Part shown: piece by piece, positions 31,968 to 40,074 of the stretch
Layout of the letters: the number at the start of each line of letters is the position of its first letter
How positions within the stretch are numbered: the first letter of the stretch is position 1
DNA from: Nocardia albiluteola
GTDB taxonomy: Bacteria > Actinomycetota > Actinomycetes > Mycobacteriales > Mycobacteriaceae
Direction: 5' to 3'
Length of the DNA stretch: 64,000 bases
Assembly: GCF_018860155.1 (NCBI RefSeq)
Contig: NZ_JAHKNI010000006.1
Coordinates: forward strand, 1-64,000
The notes under the pieces: generated by a model
Databases searched by the model: none
The model's input: the letters and a program-made list of their open reading frames with translations, nothing else
Told to the model about the DNA's origin: nothing
Program-made: the position numbers and the translations under genes

Positions 31968-33472
31968 GCGCCCCCAGTCGGACGGCTGCGCCGTTCCAAG
32001 GCAGGACTCTCAAGGAGGTGATCGCAGAACTCACCGCTGAGGTCCAAGACCTGTACACCGCGGACGACGTGCCGTGGGTCGTCGGCTACAGCGGTGGCAA
32101 GGATTCCACTGCCACGCTGCAGCTGGTGTGGCTGGCGTTGCAACAGTTGCCGGCGGAAAAGCGTACGAAGACAGTGCATGTCATCAGCACGGACACGCTC
32201 GTGGAGAATCCGGTTGTCGCGGCGTGGGTCACGCAGTCGCTGGATACCATGCGCGAGGCGGCGGAGCAGCAGCGGTTGCCGATCGAGCCCCACCGGCTCA
32301 CCCCCAAGGTCTCGGAGACGTTCTGGGTGAACCTGATCGGGCGCGGATACCCTGCGCCGCGCCCGAAGTTCCGTTGGTGCACCGAGCGTATGAAGATCCG
32401 CCCGTCCAACACCTTCATCCGTAAGGTAGTTCGCCGACACGGCGAGGCGATCCTCGTGCTGGGCATCCGTAAACAAGAGAGCCAAGCCCGCGCCCGCGCC
32501 ATGGCAAAGCACGAGAAGCGTCGCGTGCAGGAACGCCTGTCGCCGAACGGCAATCTGCCCAACTCTCTGGTGTACAGCCCGATCGAGGACTGGTCCAGCG
32601 ATGACGTCTGGACCTTCCTGATGCAGCAGACCAATCCCTGGGGCCATCCCAACAAAGACCTGTTGACGATGTACCAGAGCGCGACGGCCGACCAGGAATG
32701 CCCCCTGGTCGTCGACAGCAGCACACCGTCCTGCGGTGACAGCCGATTCGGCTGCTGGACCTGCACGCTCGTCGAGCAAGACAAGTCGATGGCGGCAATG
32801 GTCAACAACAGCGAAGAAATGGAGTGGATGCGTCCACTGTTGGAACTGCGCGACAGGCTCGACGTTACAGGGCCCGAAGAACACAAGCTGCGCGACTTCC
32901 GCAAGATGAACGGAAAAATGCAGCTCACCATCAATGATGACATCGTGCACGGCCCCTACACCCAGCAAGCGCGAGAAACATGGCTGCGTGAACTCTTGCA
33001 GGCGCAGGCGCACGTCCGGGCGAACGCACCTGAGCACATCCGCAATATCGAGCTGATCACCATGGAAGAGCTCCACGAGATTCGCCATCATTGGGTGTTC
33101 AAAAAACACGAGGTCGAGGACTCGCTGCCTCGCATCTACGAAGAGGAAACCGGCGAGACGTTCCCTGGTCGACCCTTCGACGACTATCTCGCCATGGGTG
33201 CCGGAGAAATGGAACTGCTGCGCGAAATCTGTGACGGCGATGAGCTGGCGTTCGTCACCGCACGCGAACTCTTGGGTGTCGAACGCAAATATCGCACGAT
33301 GACCCGACGAGCAGGATTGTTCGAAGCGTTGGAGAAAGCCGTGACGCGCGGCTTCTTCGACAACAAGGACGATGCTTATGAATATGCAATGAACAAGCGG
33401 CGCTTGAAGAAGGAGATCGGCGACATGTTGCCGCTGGCAGGTTTGGAGGAGGTCACTGATGCTTCTGCATAA
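31964..33472 (+). CDS. dndC: DndC, sulfurtransferase with PP-loop and Fe-S cluster
   Basis: A 502-residue PAPS-reductase-family protein. It has ATP pyrophosphatase activity, carries a [4Fe-4S] cluster and puts sulfur into the DNA backbone with DndD and DndE. The PP-loop SGGKDS is at 43-48. RWCTERMKIRPS is the phosphate-contact segment. Cys246, Cys257, Cys264 and Cys267 (QECPLV, PSCGDSRFGCWTC) have the spacing expected for cluster ligands. The C-terminal 200 residues are specific to DndC. The start ATG overlaps dndB's TGA, and the 3' end overlaps dndD by 14 bp, so the genes are co-translated. Confidence 0.94.
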   Translation: MSAPSRTAAPFQGRTLKEVIAELTAEVQDLYTADDVPWVVGYSGGKDSTATLQLVWLALQQLPAEKRTKTVHVISTDTLVENPVVAAWVTQSLDTMREAAEQQRLPIEPHRLTPKVSETFWVNLIGRGYPAPRPKFRWCTERMKIRPSNTFIRKVVRRHGEAILVLGIRKQESQARARAMAKHEKRRVQERLSPNGNLPNSLVYSPIEDWSSDDVWTFLMQQTNPWGHPNKDLLTMYQSATADQECPLVVDSSTPSCGDSRFGCWTCTLVEQDKSMAAMVNNSEEMEWMRPLLELRDRLDVTGPEEHKLRDFRKMNGKMQLTINDDIVHGPYTQQARETWLRELLQAQAHVRANAPEHIRNIELITMEELHEIRHHWVFKKHEVEDSLPRIYEEETGETFPGRPFDDYLAMGAGEMELLREICDGDELAFVTARELLGVERKYRTMTRRAGLFEALEKAVTRGFFDNKDDAYEYAMNKRRLKKEIGDMLPLAGLEEVTDASA

Positions 33473-35450
33473 GCTCACGCTGCAGGACTTCGGTGCCTAT
33501 CGGGGAACCCAGACGCTTGCGTTGACAACGACGCCACAGCAGCCGATCGTACTGATCGGCGGCATGAACGGGTGCGGCAAAACCACCCTGCTGGATGCCC
33601 TGCAATTGGTGCTGTATGGGCCGCGGGCCCGCTGCAGCGGCCGTGTGGGCCGGTCCTACGAGACTTACCTGCGTGAATGTATCAATCGGCGGGCAGATCC
33701 GACCGTTGGTGCTGCGATCGAACTTGAGTTCTCCGTCACTGAAGAGGGCGTAGAGAACATCTATCGTCTACGGCGACAGTGGGCTACGACAGGAAAAGGC
33801 CTGAGCGAATACGTCGACGTTCAGATCAACAACAGGCCGAGCAAGGTGATCAGCGATTCCTGGGCAGATCACGTCGAGGATATCCTGCCGCTCGAAATCG
33901 GGTCCCTGTTCTTCTTTGACGGCGAGAAGATCGAATCGTTGGCCGACCCGGAGCGGGCTTCCGCTGTTATCGAGTCTGCAGTGCACTCGTTGCTCGGTGT
34001 GAACGTCGTCCAGCAGCTGCGTTCCGATTTGCTGTCTCTACAGCGTCGTCAGAAGTTGACTGGCGAGGAAGAGCAAGCGACCCGCGAGATTCGTGATCTG
34101 GAGAAGGCACACGCGGAGACCTGCCAGGCTGCTGCAGATGCCAATTTGAGAACAGCGGATGTGCAAAGCGAGCTCGATCTCGCCAAGAAAGCATTGAAGA
34201 AGGCCGAGCGCGCATTCGAACGCGACGGTGGCGATCTATACGAACGCCGCCGTGAACTCAATGCTCGCCATGACGAAATAGACAAGGCCTACGACGTGGT
34301 CGAAGAATCGCTCGTCGGCCTAGCGGCAGGCCCGCTGCCGCTGCTGCTGTTGAGTGATCAGATCGCAGACGTACACAAACAAGCGATTCTCGAAAAGGAT
34401 GCTCACGACTCCGCGCAAGTGGTGCAGGTGCTACAGAGGCGTGACAAGGCGATGCTCGACCGTCTCCGTGCCGTGATGTCGACCGACGAACTCACATCAC
34501 TGAGCAGCTACCTGCAGGACGACCGCCTCCGTCGTGAACACGTGGCCAACACCGAGCCGGTGTTGGAGCTGAACGCCGACGGCTACGCTCAGCTGCTCGC
34601 AATGGATCAGGTTCTTGCCCACGAGACCCGCCGCGCACGCGAACTCCTCGACCAGGCACAGGAACACACAACCAGCATCAAGGGCCTGAAACAACAACTC
34701 GAAGGCGTGCCTGACGAGTCGGTGATCGCCACCCGTATCGCCGACCTGGAGGAAGCCAGGGGCAGCGTTGCTCGCCTCACCGCCGACAAGAACGCTGCGG
34801 CCAGCGAATATAAGAACAAGAAGAACCAGGTGGCTGGTATCGAGGCGCAGCTGAAGCGAGCACATGAGACCCGAGTCGAAGCCTTGGTTCGAGCCGATGA
34901 AGTCAAGCGCATCATCGACCACTGTGACCGTCAGCGCGAGATACTCGGCAAGTACGGTACAGCCCTGCTGAACCGACACGTCAATCAGCTCGAGGTCGCA
35001 GTGTTGTCCAGTTTCACCACGCTGATGCGTAAGCAAGGCTTGATTAGCGATCTGCGTATCGATACTGAACGGTTCCAGCTGACCTTGATGGGTGACAACG
35101 ACACCGAGATCGACCCGGCTCGTCTCAGCGCAGGCGAACGCCAGCTGCTGGCGGTATCGCTGCTCTGGGGCCTCGCACGCGTGGCCGGAAACTGGTTGCC
35201 CAGTGTGATCGACACGCCGCTGGGTCGGCTCGACAGCCGACACCGTGAGCACCTGGTCGATCGCTACTTCCCGAACGCGAGCCACCAGGTTCTACTGCTG
35301 TCGACCGACGAAGAGATCGACGAGAACCTGCTGCAACGGCTGAAACCACACCTGTCGCACACCTACACGCTCGTACACGACGACACCACCTTCAGTACCT
35401 CGGTACAACCGGGCTACTGGTGGACCAGCGGAGCCGAACATGTCGCTTGA
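33459..35450 (+). CDS. dndD: DndD, SMC-like ATPase of DNA phosphorothioation
   Basis: A 663-residue ATPase. LHKLTLQDFGAYRGTQTLAL and Walker A GGMNGCGKTT (Lys41) open the head. SLFFFDGEKIESLADPE is a DndD hallmark. A coiled coil runs from about 190 to 490 without a clear CxxC hook. The second half of the head has LSAGERQLLAVSLLWGLARV (ABC signature) and SVIDTPLGRLDSRHREHL (Walker B and D-loop). DndD supplies ATP-driven DNA nicking or handling for sulfur insertion. It begins inside the end of dndC and its end overlaps dndE by 11 bp. Confidence 0.93.
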   Translation: MLLHKLTLQDFGAYRGTQTLALTTTPQQPIVLIGGMNGCGKTTLLDALQLVLYGPRARCSGRVGRSYETYLRECINRRADPTVGAAIELEFSVTEEGVENIYRLRRQWATTGKGLSEYVDVQINNRPSKVISDSWADHVEDILPLEIGSLFFFDGEKIESLADPERASAVIESAVHSLLGVNVVQQLRSDLLSLQRRQKLTGEEEQATREIRDLEKAHAETCQAAADANLRTADVQSELDLAKKALKKAERAFERDGGDLYERRRELNARHDEIDKAYDVVEESLVGLAAGPLPLLLLSDQIADVHKQAILEKDAHDSAQVVQVLQRRDKAMLDRLRAVMSTDELTSLSSYLQDDRLRREHVANTEPVLELNADGYAQLLAMDQVLAHETRRARELLDQAQEHTTSIKGLKQQLEGVPDESVIATRIADLEEARGSVARLTADKNAAASEYKNKKNQVAGIEAQLKRAHETRVEALVRADEVKRIIDHCDRQREILGKYGTALLNRHVNQLEVAVLSSFTTLMRKQGLISDLRIDTERFQLTLMGDNDTEIDPARLSAGERQLLAVSLLWGLARVAGNWLPSVIDTPLGRLDSRHREHLVDRYFPNASHQVLLLSTDEEIDENLLQRLKPHLSHTYTLVHDDTTFSTSVQPGYWWTSGAEHVA

Positions 35451-35832
35451 CACCATCCGACTCTCCCAACCCGCCCGCGACCAGTTGGTACGGCTCAAAC
35501 GAACTACCAAGATCAAGAACTGGAACGTGCTGTGCCGCTGGGCATTGGCTCTCTCATTGCGTGAGCCATCCGTTCCAGCAGTGAAAGAGATCAACACCGA
35601 CTCGAACGTCGAAATGAGCTGGAAGACCTTCGCCGGGTCCTACGGCGACGTTTACATGGCCCTGCTAAGGCAACGGTGCGCTACTGACGGTGAACCATTG
35701 ACCGATGAATCGCTGAGTCGGGTACTGACCATCCACCTGCACCGCGGCATCGGCTACTTGTCGGGCACAAAGGAGATCAATTCGATTACCGAGCTCATCG
35801 CCTCGGCGGTCCGGCCTGCTGAACCGCGCTAG
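35440..35832 (+). CDS. dndE: DndE, small DNA-binding protein of phosphorothioation
   Basis: 130 residues. RLSQPARDQLVRLKRTTKIK and NWNVLCRWALALSLRE match DndE, followed by MSWKTFAGSYGDVYMALL and TIHLHRGIGYLSG. Family members bind nicked duplex DNA through a basic face; the Lys/Arg-rich first helix pair is present. The start ATG lies within the end of dndD. It is the last gene of dndBCDE, with no further gene before the right attachment site, so the operon probably ends here. Confidence 0.93.
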   Translation: MSLDTIRLSQPARDQLVRLKRTTKIKNWNVLCRWALALSLREPSVPAVKEINTDSNVEMSWKTFAGSYGDVYMALLRQRCATDGEPLTDESLSRVLTIHLHRGIGYLSGTKEINSITELIASAVRPAEPR

Positions 35833-36210
35833 CTTCAGCCAGCTCTTCTCGCTCTGATGGGGCAGTGGTCCGTGAGGGTCACCGCCCCGCCTGGGGCCTC
35901 GGAATTCGTCGGAGATCGTCATGGCCCGTACAGACTCTGTGTAGCGGCGAACAATGTCTGGTCGTGACGGAGGCTGGCAAAGATGTTCGGTGCATGAGAC
36001 GTGTGTAGATCTTCCGAGTGTGCCTGGGTCGCGTGGTCGATGTTTGGCACGTCCATGAAGTGTCCAGAAACTAGAGTGACGTTGGCGTTGCGAGCGCACG
36101 GCTCGGATAGCCCGCGGTTGTCAACTGGCTCAGTGTTTTAAAGCGCTGCAACAGATTTCGGTTATCTCGGGACAGCCCAGGTGGTTTGTGGTAGTCGGCT
36201 GTCCGGCGAG
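35833..36210. other. non-coding right end of the island
   Basis: No supportable gene. This 378-bp stretch contains the right 22-bp arm-like repeat (36051-36072) and then leads to the attR core. No clear terminator after dndE was found. Confidence 0.5.
36051..36072 (+). repeat. right 22-bp repeat, candidate integrase arm site
   Basis: Reads GTCCATGAAGTG followed by TCCAGAAACT, 19 of 22 identical to 6202-6223 and in the same direction. Two GTCCA units are spaced by 11 bp. Confidence 0.5.
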
Positions 36211-36246
36211 TCGGCAGGTTTCTGGTTCGAGTCCAGATGGGGGAGC
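36211..36246 (+). repeat. attR: 36-bp copy of the tRNA-Asn 3' end
   Basis: Exact copy of 6097-6132. It cannot form a tRNA on its own: the preceding GTAGTCGGCTGTCCGGCGAG has no D arm or anticodon. It marks the right junction of the island. Confidence 0.93.
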
Positions 36247-36249
36247 AGC

Positions 36250-36274
36250 AACCCTCGGGTAACCGAGGGTTTTT
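36250..36274 (+). terminator. rho-independent terminator, probably the original tRNA-Asn terminator
   Basis: ACCCTCGG (36251-36258), loop GTAA, CCGAGGGT (36263-36270), then TTTT. It lies 4 bp past the attR core. Before the island entered it would have stood 4 bp after the same tRNA sequence, where a tRNA terminator belongs. Confidence 0.8.
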
Positions 36275-36600
36275 CTGTTTTTCCGGGGTCGCAGCGCCGC
36301 CCGATTGGGGTTCACCCGGGAACAGCGGGGCGAGCTTGGGCGTCGTCGCCGCGCCTCGCGACATGAGTGTGGTGGGGGTCATGGCGTAGCACGTGACGCG
36401 TGCCCGAGCCGTTCGGCACTTCAGACCGCTGGCGCCCACGGTGGGATCGGTGTGTACCGAATCCGCCCCGCGCCGTGGTCAGTACTCATCGCTCGTCATT
36501 CTTTGCGATTCCTTTTCGGCTGGGCCGGAGTCTTCATTCTGTACATCCCACACCGATCGCGCGAGCGGCGCGATCGGAGGGCCGAGAGTGAGGAAGATCG
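36275..36600. other. backbone intergenic region
   Basis: 326 bp without a supportable gene, upstream of the NTF2-like gene. A ribosome site (GAGGAAGATCG) ends the region. No convincing -35/-10 pair was picked out. Confidence 0.4.
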
Positions 36601-37023
36601 ATGACGAGTTATGCCAATCCGACTGCGGACGCGGTCGACAGCGCGGTGCGGGCACTGTTCGACGCGGCGTCGACGGCGTGGGCCGCCGGTGATGCTGACG
36701 CGTTCGCCGCGTGCTACAGCGAGACCGCTACCGTGATTCTGCCGGGTGTGTATCTGCCAGGCAGACAAGCGATTCAGGCCGGGATGGGGGCCGCGTTCGC
36801 GGGCCCGCTGAAGTCCTCGCGACGCATTCACGAGGTGGCTGACGTTCGGGTTCTCGAGGACGCCGCAGTGGTGATCTCCAGGAGTGTCACCGTGGCGGCG
36901 GGTCAGAGCGAGCCGGCGGCCGAGCGGTGGGAGTGGGGGACCTGGGTGCTGGTACAGCAGGACGGGAAATGGCTGATCGAGGCATATCACGGCAGCCCGC
37001 AGCAGGCCACGGAACAGCGATAA
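36601..37023 (+). CDS. NTF2-like protein (SgcJ/EcaC or DUF4440 type)
   Basis: A 140-residue cone-shaped NTF2-fold protein. VRALFDAASTAWAAGDADAF is the first helix pair, then YSETATVILPGVYLPGRQAI, RRIHEVADVRVLEDAAVVIS and a C-terminal strand pair WVLVQQDGKWLIEAYHGSPQ. Such proteins are small-molecule isomerase- or oxidoreductase-like, mostly of unknown substrate. GAGGAAGATCG stands directly before ATG 36601. It is probably co-transcribed with the LLM oxidoreductase 47 bp downstream. Confidence 0.82.
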   Translation: MTSYANPTADAVDSAVRALFDAASTAWAAGDADAFAACYSETATVILPGVYLPGRQAIQAGMGAAFAGPLKSSRRIHEVADVRVLEDAAVVISRSVTVAAGQSEPAAERWEWGTWVLVQQDGKWLIEAYHGSPQQATEQR

Positions 37024-37070
37024 ACCTCTCCACCGGACATGACACCGATCTCGAAAAGGACAGCCCCGCT

Positions 37071-38015
37071 ATGAAACTCAGTCTTTACATCCCGACCGGG
37101 ACCACCCAGGAGTTCTACGGCTACACCGACCCGGTCGCGGCGTTCTCGACGATCCGTGATCTCGCGGTGGTCGCCGACGAATGCGGATTCGACACGATCT
37201 GGGCGCCGGATCACTTTGTTCCGTTCGGGCCGCCCGGCGCGTATGTCTTCGAGGCGTGGACCACGCTCGCGGCGCTGGCCCGCGAGACCGAGCGCATCAA
37301 ACTGGGGCAGTTGGTGACCGGCAACGGTTACCGCAACCCGACCTTGCTGGCGAAGATGGCCTCGACCCTCGATGTGATCTCGGGCGGCCGGCTGAAGTTC
37401 GGGATCGGCGCGGGCTGGTACGAGGACGAGTACCGGGCCTTCGGCTACGACTTCCCGGCCGCACCCGAACGGCTGCGCCGACTGGAGGAGGCGCTGCAGA
37501 TCATCACCTCGATGTGGACCGAGCAAGCGACTACCTTCGACGGCAGCTATTTCAGGGCTGCGGGGGTGGTCAATCAACCGGCCGGCGTGCAACAACCACG
37601 CATCCCGGTGATGATCGCCGGCGGCGGTGAGAAGGTCACTCTGCGACTGGTCGCGAAGTACGGGGATCTGTGCAATGTGCAGGAACCGCCGGACGAAGTG
37701 GCGCGAAAGTACGGCATCCTCGCCAAGCACTGCACCGATGTGGGACGCGACTTCGCCACCATCACGAAAACCTCGACGTCCTACTGCATTATCGCCGATA
37801 CAGACGAGCAAGCTCGGGCGGCTGTTCCCGAGTGGGCTCCGCTGGTCTTTCCCGGTTCGCTGGCCGACTACGGGCTGATCGGCACCCTCGACACCATCGG
37901 TGAGCGACTCGCCGTCTATGAGCAGGCCGGCGTCGACGAGTTGATCGTCGGGTTCGCCGACGCGCTCGACCCCGACACGCTGCGGAGCTTCGCGTCCGCA
38001 TTCATCCGGAATTGA
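37071..38015 (+). CDS. LLM-class F420-dependent oxidoreductase
   Basis: A 314-residue TIM-barrel enzyme of the luciferase-like family, using F420 or FMN. FDTIWAPDHFVPFG carries the characteristic Asp-His. IKLGQLVTGNGYRNPTLLAK and TLDVISGGRLKFGIGAGWYE are the cofactor-binding core, and RIPVMIAGGGEKVTLRLVAK follows. ATG 37071 is chosen because AAAAGGACAG lies upstream and the barrel begins at once (KLSLYIPTGT); the frame extends back into the NTF2-like gene. The substrate is unknown. Confidence 0.88.
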   Translation: MKLSLYIPTGTTQEFYGYTDPVAAFSTIRDLAVVADECGFDTIWAPDHFVPFGPPGAYVFEAWTTLAALARETERIKLGQLVTGNGYRNPTLLAKMASTLDVISGGRLKFGIGAGWYEDEYRAFGYDFPAAPERLRRLEEALQIITSMWTEQATTFDGSYFRAAGVVNQPAGVQQPRIPVMIAGGGEKVTLRLVAKYGDLCNVQEPPDEVARKYGILAKHCTDVGRDFATITKTSTSYCIIADTDEQARAAVPEWAPLVFPGSLADYGLIGTLDTIGERLAVYEQAGVDELIVGFADALDPDTLRSFASAFIRN

Positions 38016-38069
38016 ACCTGTCGACCTGGCTCCCGGCTCGCAGGTCGGTGTGCCACCGATGAATTTCGA

Positions 38070-38261
38070 GTGGCTCGGGTGTCTGCCGCCGGCGGTCCGT
38101 CCCGGCGACGCGTCTGGGCAGACCTCGGCACCGGCGTGCCGGACGGGATATGTGTCGACAGCGAGGGCGCCGTCTGGTGTGCCGATGTGCCCAACCAGCG
38201 GTGCGTTCGGGTTCGTGAGGGCGGCGCCGTCGCCGACACTGTCCTGGCCGATCGGGGCTGA
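38070..38261 (+). pseudogene. remnant of an SMP-30/gluconolactonase-like gene
   Basis: The 63-codon reading includes RRRVWADLGTGVPDGICVDS and EGAVWCADVPNQRCVRVREG, which look like two blades of the SMP-30 beta-propeller, including the metal-site PDGI. The rest of the roughly 290-residue enzyme is absent on both sides. No ribosome site precedes the GTG. I read it as a deletion remnant between the LLM and sigma-factor genes. Confidence 0.6.
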
Positions 38262-38289
38262 CAACCGTGACGTTCGTGGAGGAGCTGAC

Positions 38290-39285
38290 ATGCGGCCAAT
38301 GATTTCGGGCACGATCGACCGGAACGAGTTTCTACGCACCGCCGACCGGTACCGGCCGGAGCTGATCGCCCACTGCTACCGGATGGTCGGCTCGGTCCAC
38401 GAAGCCGAAGATCTCGTTCAGGAGACCTACCTGCGGGCATGGCGTGGCTGGGAATCATTCGAACAACGTTCGACGGCGCGGGCATGGCTCTACCGGATCG
38501 CCACCAACCTCTGCCTGACAGCCGTGGCCCATCAGCAGCGCCGAGTCCTGCCGTCCGGAATCGGCCCAACCAGTGCGGATCCCGATTCACCGTTCGCCAC
38601 CGGCACGTCGGATCCGCTGTGGATCGAGCTATTTCCCAACCGGCTCTACGAGACTGCCGGCGATGACCCCGCCGAGATCGCGGTGTCCCGATCGACTCTG
38701 CGGCTAGCGCTGATAGCGAGCCTGCAACATCTGCCGCCACGGCAACGGGCGGTGTTCATCCTGCGCGAGGTGCTGTCCTACCCCGCGGCCGAAGTCGCCG
38801 ACATACTCGGCACCACCGTCGCGGCGGTCAAGAGCGCGCTGCAACGCGCCCGCGCCACACTCGACGAACTCGCACCCGTGGATGACGCAGTGCCCGAACC
38901 GGATTCGCCGCAGGCCCGCGCCGTTCTCGACCGATACATGGCCGCGTTCGAAAACGCCGACATCCCCGCGCTCACCGAGCTGCTGCGCGACGACGCCACC
39001 CTCGAATCCGTACCCCTGGGCACCTCGCTGGCGGGCAAAGACCGCTGTATCGCGCGCCTAGCGCAGGTGATCGGCACGACGGCCGGTCGATACCGGATGC
39101 ATCCCACGATCGTGAACGGGCAACCCACCGCAGTGGCCTACCGCCGCGAGCACCCGGACTCGCCCTTCACCTTGTTCGCTGTGGTGGTGCTGGCGGTTGA
39201 CGCACACCAGGTCACCGGAATCACCAGCTACCAGGATCCGGCGATGATCAACCGATTCGACCTCGTCGGACAGCGCCATGACTGA
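38290..39285 (+). CDS. ECF sigma factor with C-terminal SnoaL-like domain
   Basis: 331 residues. Region 2: LIAHCYRMVGSVHEAEDLVQ, then TYLRAWRGWESFEQRSTARA. Region 4: LPPRQRAVFILREVLSYPAA, then EVADILGTTVAAVKSALQRA. After residue about 205 a SnoaL/NTF2-like domain (LDRYMAAFENADIPALTELL ... DDATLESVPLG) extends the protein, as in ECF groups with a built-in C-terminal regulatory domain (the TIGR02960/SigG-like set). GGAGGAG precedes ATG 38290. No anti-sigma gene is adjacent, consistent with control through its own C-terminal domain. Confidence 0.87.
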   Translation: MRPMISGTIDRNEFLRTADRYRPELIAHCYRMVGSVHEAEDLVQETYLRAWRGWESFEQRSTARAWLYRIATNLCLTAVAHQQRRVLPSGIGPTSADPDSPFATGTSDPLWIELFPNRLYETAGDDPAEIAVSRSTLRLALIASLQHLPPRQRAVFILREVLSYPAAEVADILGTTVAAVKSALQRARATLDELAPVDDAVPEPDSPQARAVLDRYMAAFENADIPALTELLRDDATLESVPLGTSLAGKDRCIARLAQVIGTTAGRYRMHPTIVNGQPTAVAYRREHPDSPFTLFAVVVLAVDAHQVTGITSYQDPAMINRFDLVGQRHD

Positions 39286-39319
39286 CTCTCCTGCAGGAGA
39301 ACCACAGTGATACCTGAAC

Positions 39320-40024
39320 TCAGCCGGCAGGGCGGGGTGCCGCCTCGAACAGGCGTTGCAACAGGTCGGGGTCGCCTTCCACCTCGAGTCGTGCCGCGGC
39401 TTGTGCCTCGGCGATCGTCATCCGCCTGGTGAAAAGGGCGGCAACGGTTTTCGGGTCGGTGGTGACCGACACGTCGGGGCGGTCGGTCACGGCCCTGGTG
39501 ACATCGATTTTGCCGTCGGCGACGTGGACATCGAAGTGATCGTCGCCGAGGTGGAAGGCAAACCGCGCTTCGACGCGGTCGGGGCGGTCCGGTGCGAAAT
39601 CGTCCCGCAGAGCGAGCATCACCGCGTCGGCGCTGAGGTGCGCCTCGAGATCGCGCCCGGGTGCGCGTCTACCCCACCGACCTAGGTGGTACAGGACCGA
39701 TTCCAGTTCGCGGCCCCGATCGGTCAACTCGTACACCCACGACGCGCTGGGAGGCGGGAGTCTGCGCCGGCGGAGCACGCCCGCGGCCTCTAGTTCGTCG
39801 AGCCGTCGGGACAGGCGGTTCGGGCTCGCGCGTGGCAAGCCGCGGCGCAAATCGGTGAAACGTTTCGGGCCGAAGACCAACTCTCGCACGATCAGCAGCG
39901 ACCAGCGCTCGCCGACCAGGTCCAAGGCGTGCGCGACGGCGCATGCGTCCTCGTAGCTGCGTGTCGACTCCACGAAGGCCACCCTACCCGGATTCGAGGC
40001 CAGTTTGGGACTTGTAAGTTCCAT
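39320..40024 (-). CDS. HxlR-family transcriptional regulator with SCP2-like tail
   Basis: 234 residues. The HxlR winged helix is YEDACAVAHALDLVGERWSL, LLIVRELVFGPKRFTDLRRG, LPRASPNRLSRRLDELEAAG. After residue 115 a second domain (VMLALRDDFAPDRPDRVEAR ... VDVTRAVTDRPDVSVTTDPK) looks like the sterol-carrier-protein-2-like fold often fused to HxlR in actinomycetes, a possible ligand sensor. It is divergent from the NmrA-type gene with a repeat-rich operator between them, so it probably represses that gene and itself. Confidence 0.87.
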   Translation of the reverse strand: MELTSPKLASNPGRVAFVESTRSYEDACAVAHALDLVGERWSLLIVRELVFGPKRFTDLRRGLPRASPNRLSRRLDELEAAGVLRRRRLPPPSASWVYELTDRGRELESVLYHLGRWGRRAPGRDLEAHLSADAVMLALRDDFAPDRPDRVEARFAFHLGDDHFDVHVADGKIDVTRAVTDRPDVSVTTDPKTVAALFTRRMTIAEAQAAARLEVEGDPDLLQRLFEAAPRPAG

Positions 40025-40028
40025 CTTG

Positions 40029-40056
40029 ATACTACAAGATACTATTTTAGTACTAA
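40029..40056. promoter_or_regulatory. operator-like repeats between the HxlR regulator and the NmrA-type gene
   Basis: ATACTA occurs at 40029-40034 and 40039-40044, exactly 10 bp apart, followed by the perfect palindrome TTAGTACTAA (40047-40056). The block is A/T-rich in a GC-rich genome and begins 4 bp upstream of the HxlR start. It is a good candidate binding site for the divergent regulator. Confidence 0.55.
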
Positions 40057-40074
40057 ATGACGATTGGAGTGCAG

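Larger units (their letters stand above)
6097..36246. mobile_element. about 30-kb genomic island integrated in tRNA-Asn, carrying Dnd phosphorothioation genes
   Basis: The island is bounded by a perfect 36-bp direct repeat, made of the 3' half of tRNA-Asn plus GC. An integrase and excisionase lie just inside the left repeat, reading toward the tRNA, as in tRNA-targeting integrative elements. Inside are the remnants of an integrative element, nested insertion sequences, a DUF262 nuclease and the full Dnd cluster. Backbone-type genes resume on both sides. No replication initiator or FtsK/TraB-type transfer gene is visible, so it appears non-self-transmissible now. Confidence 0.9.
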
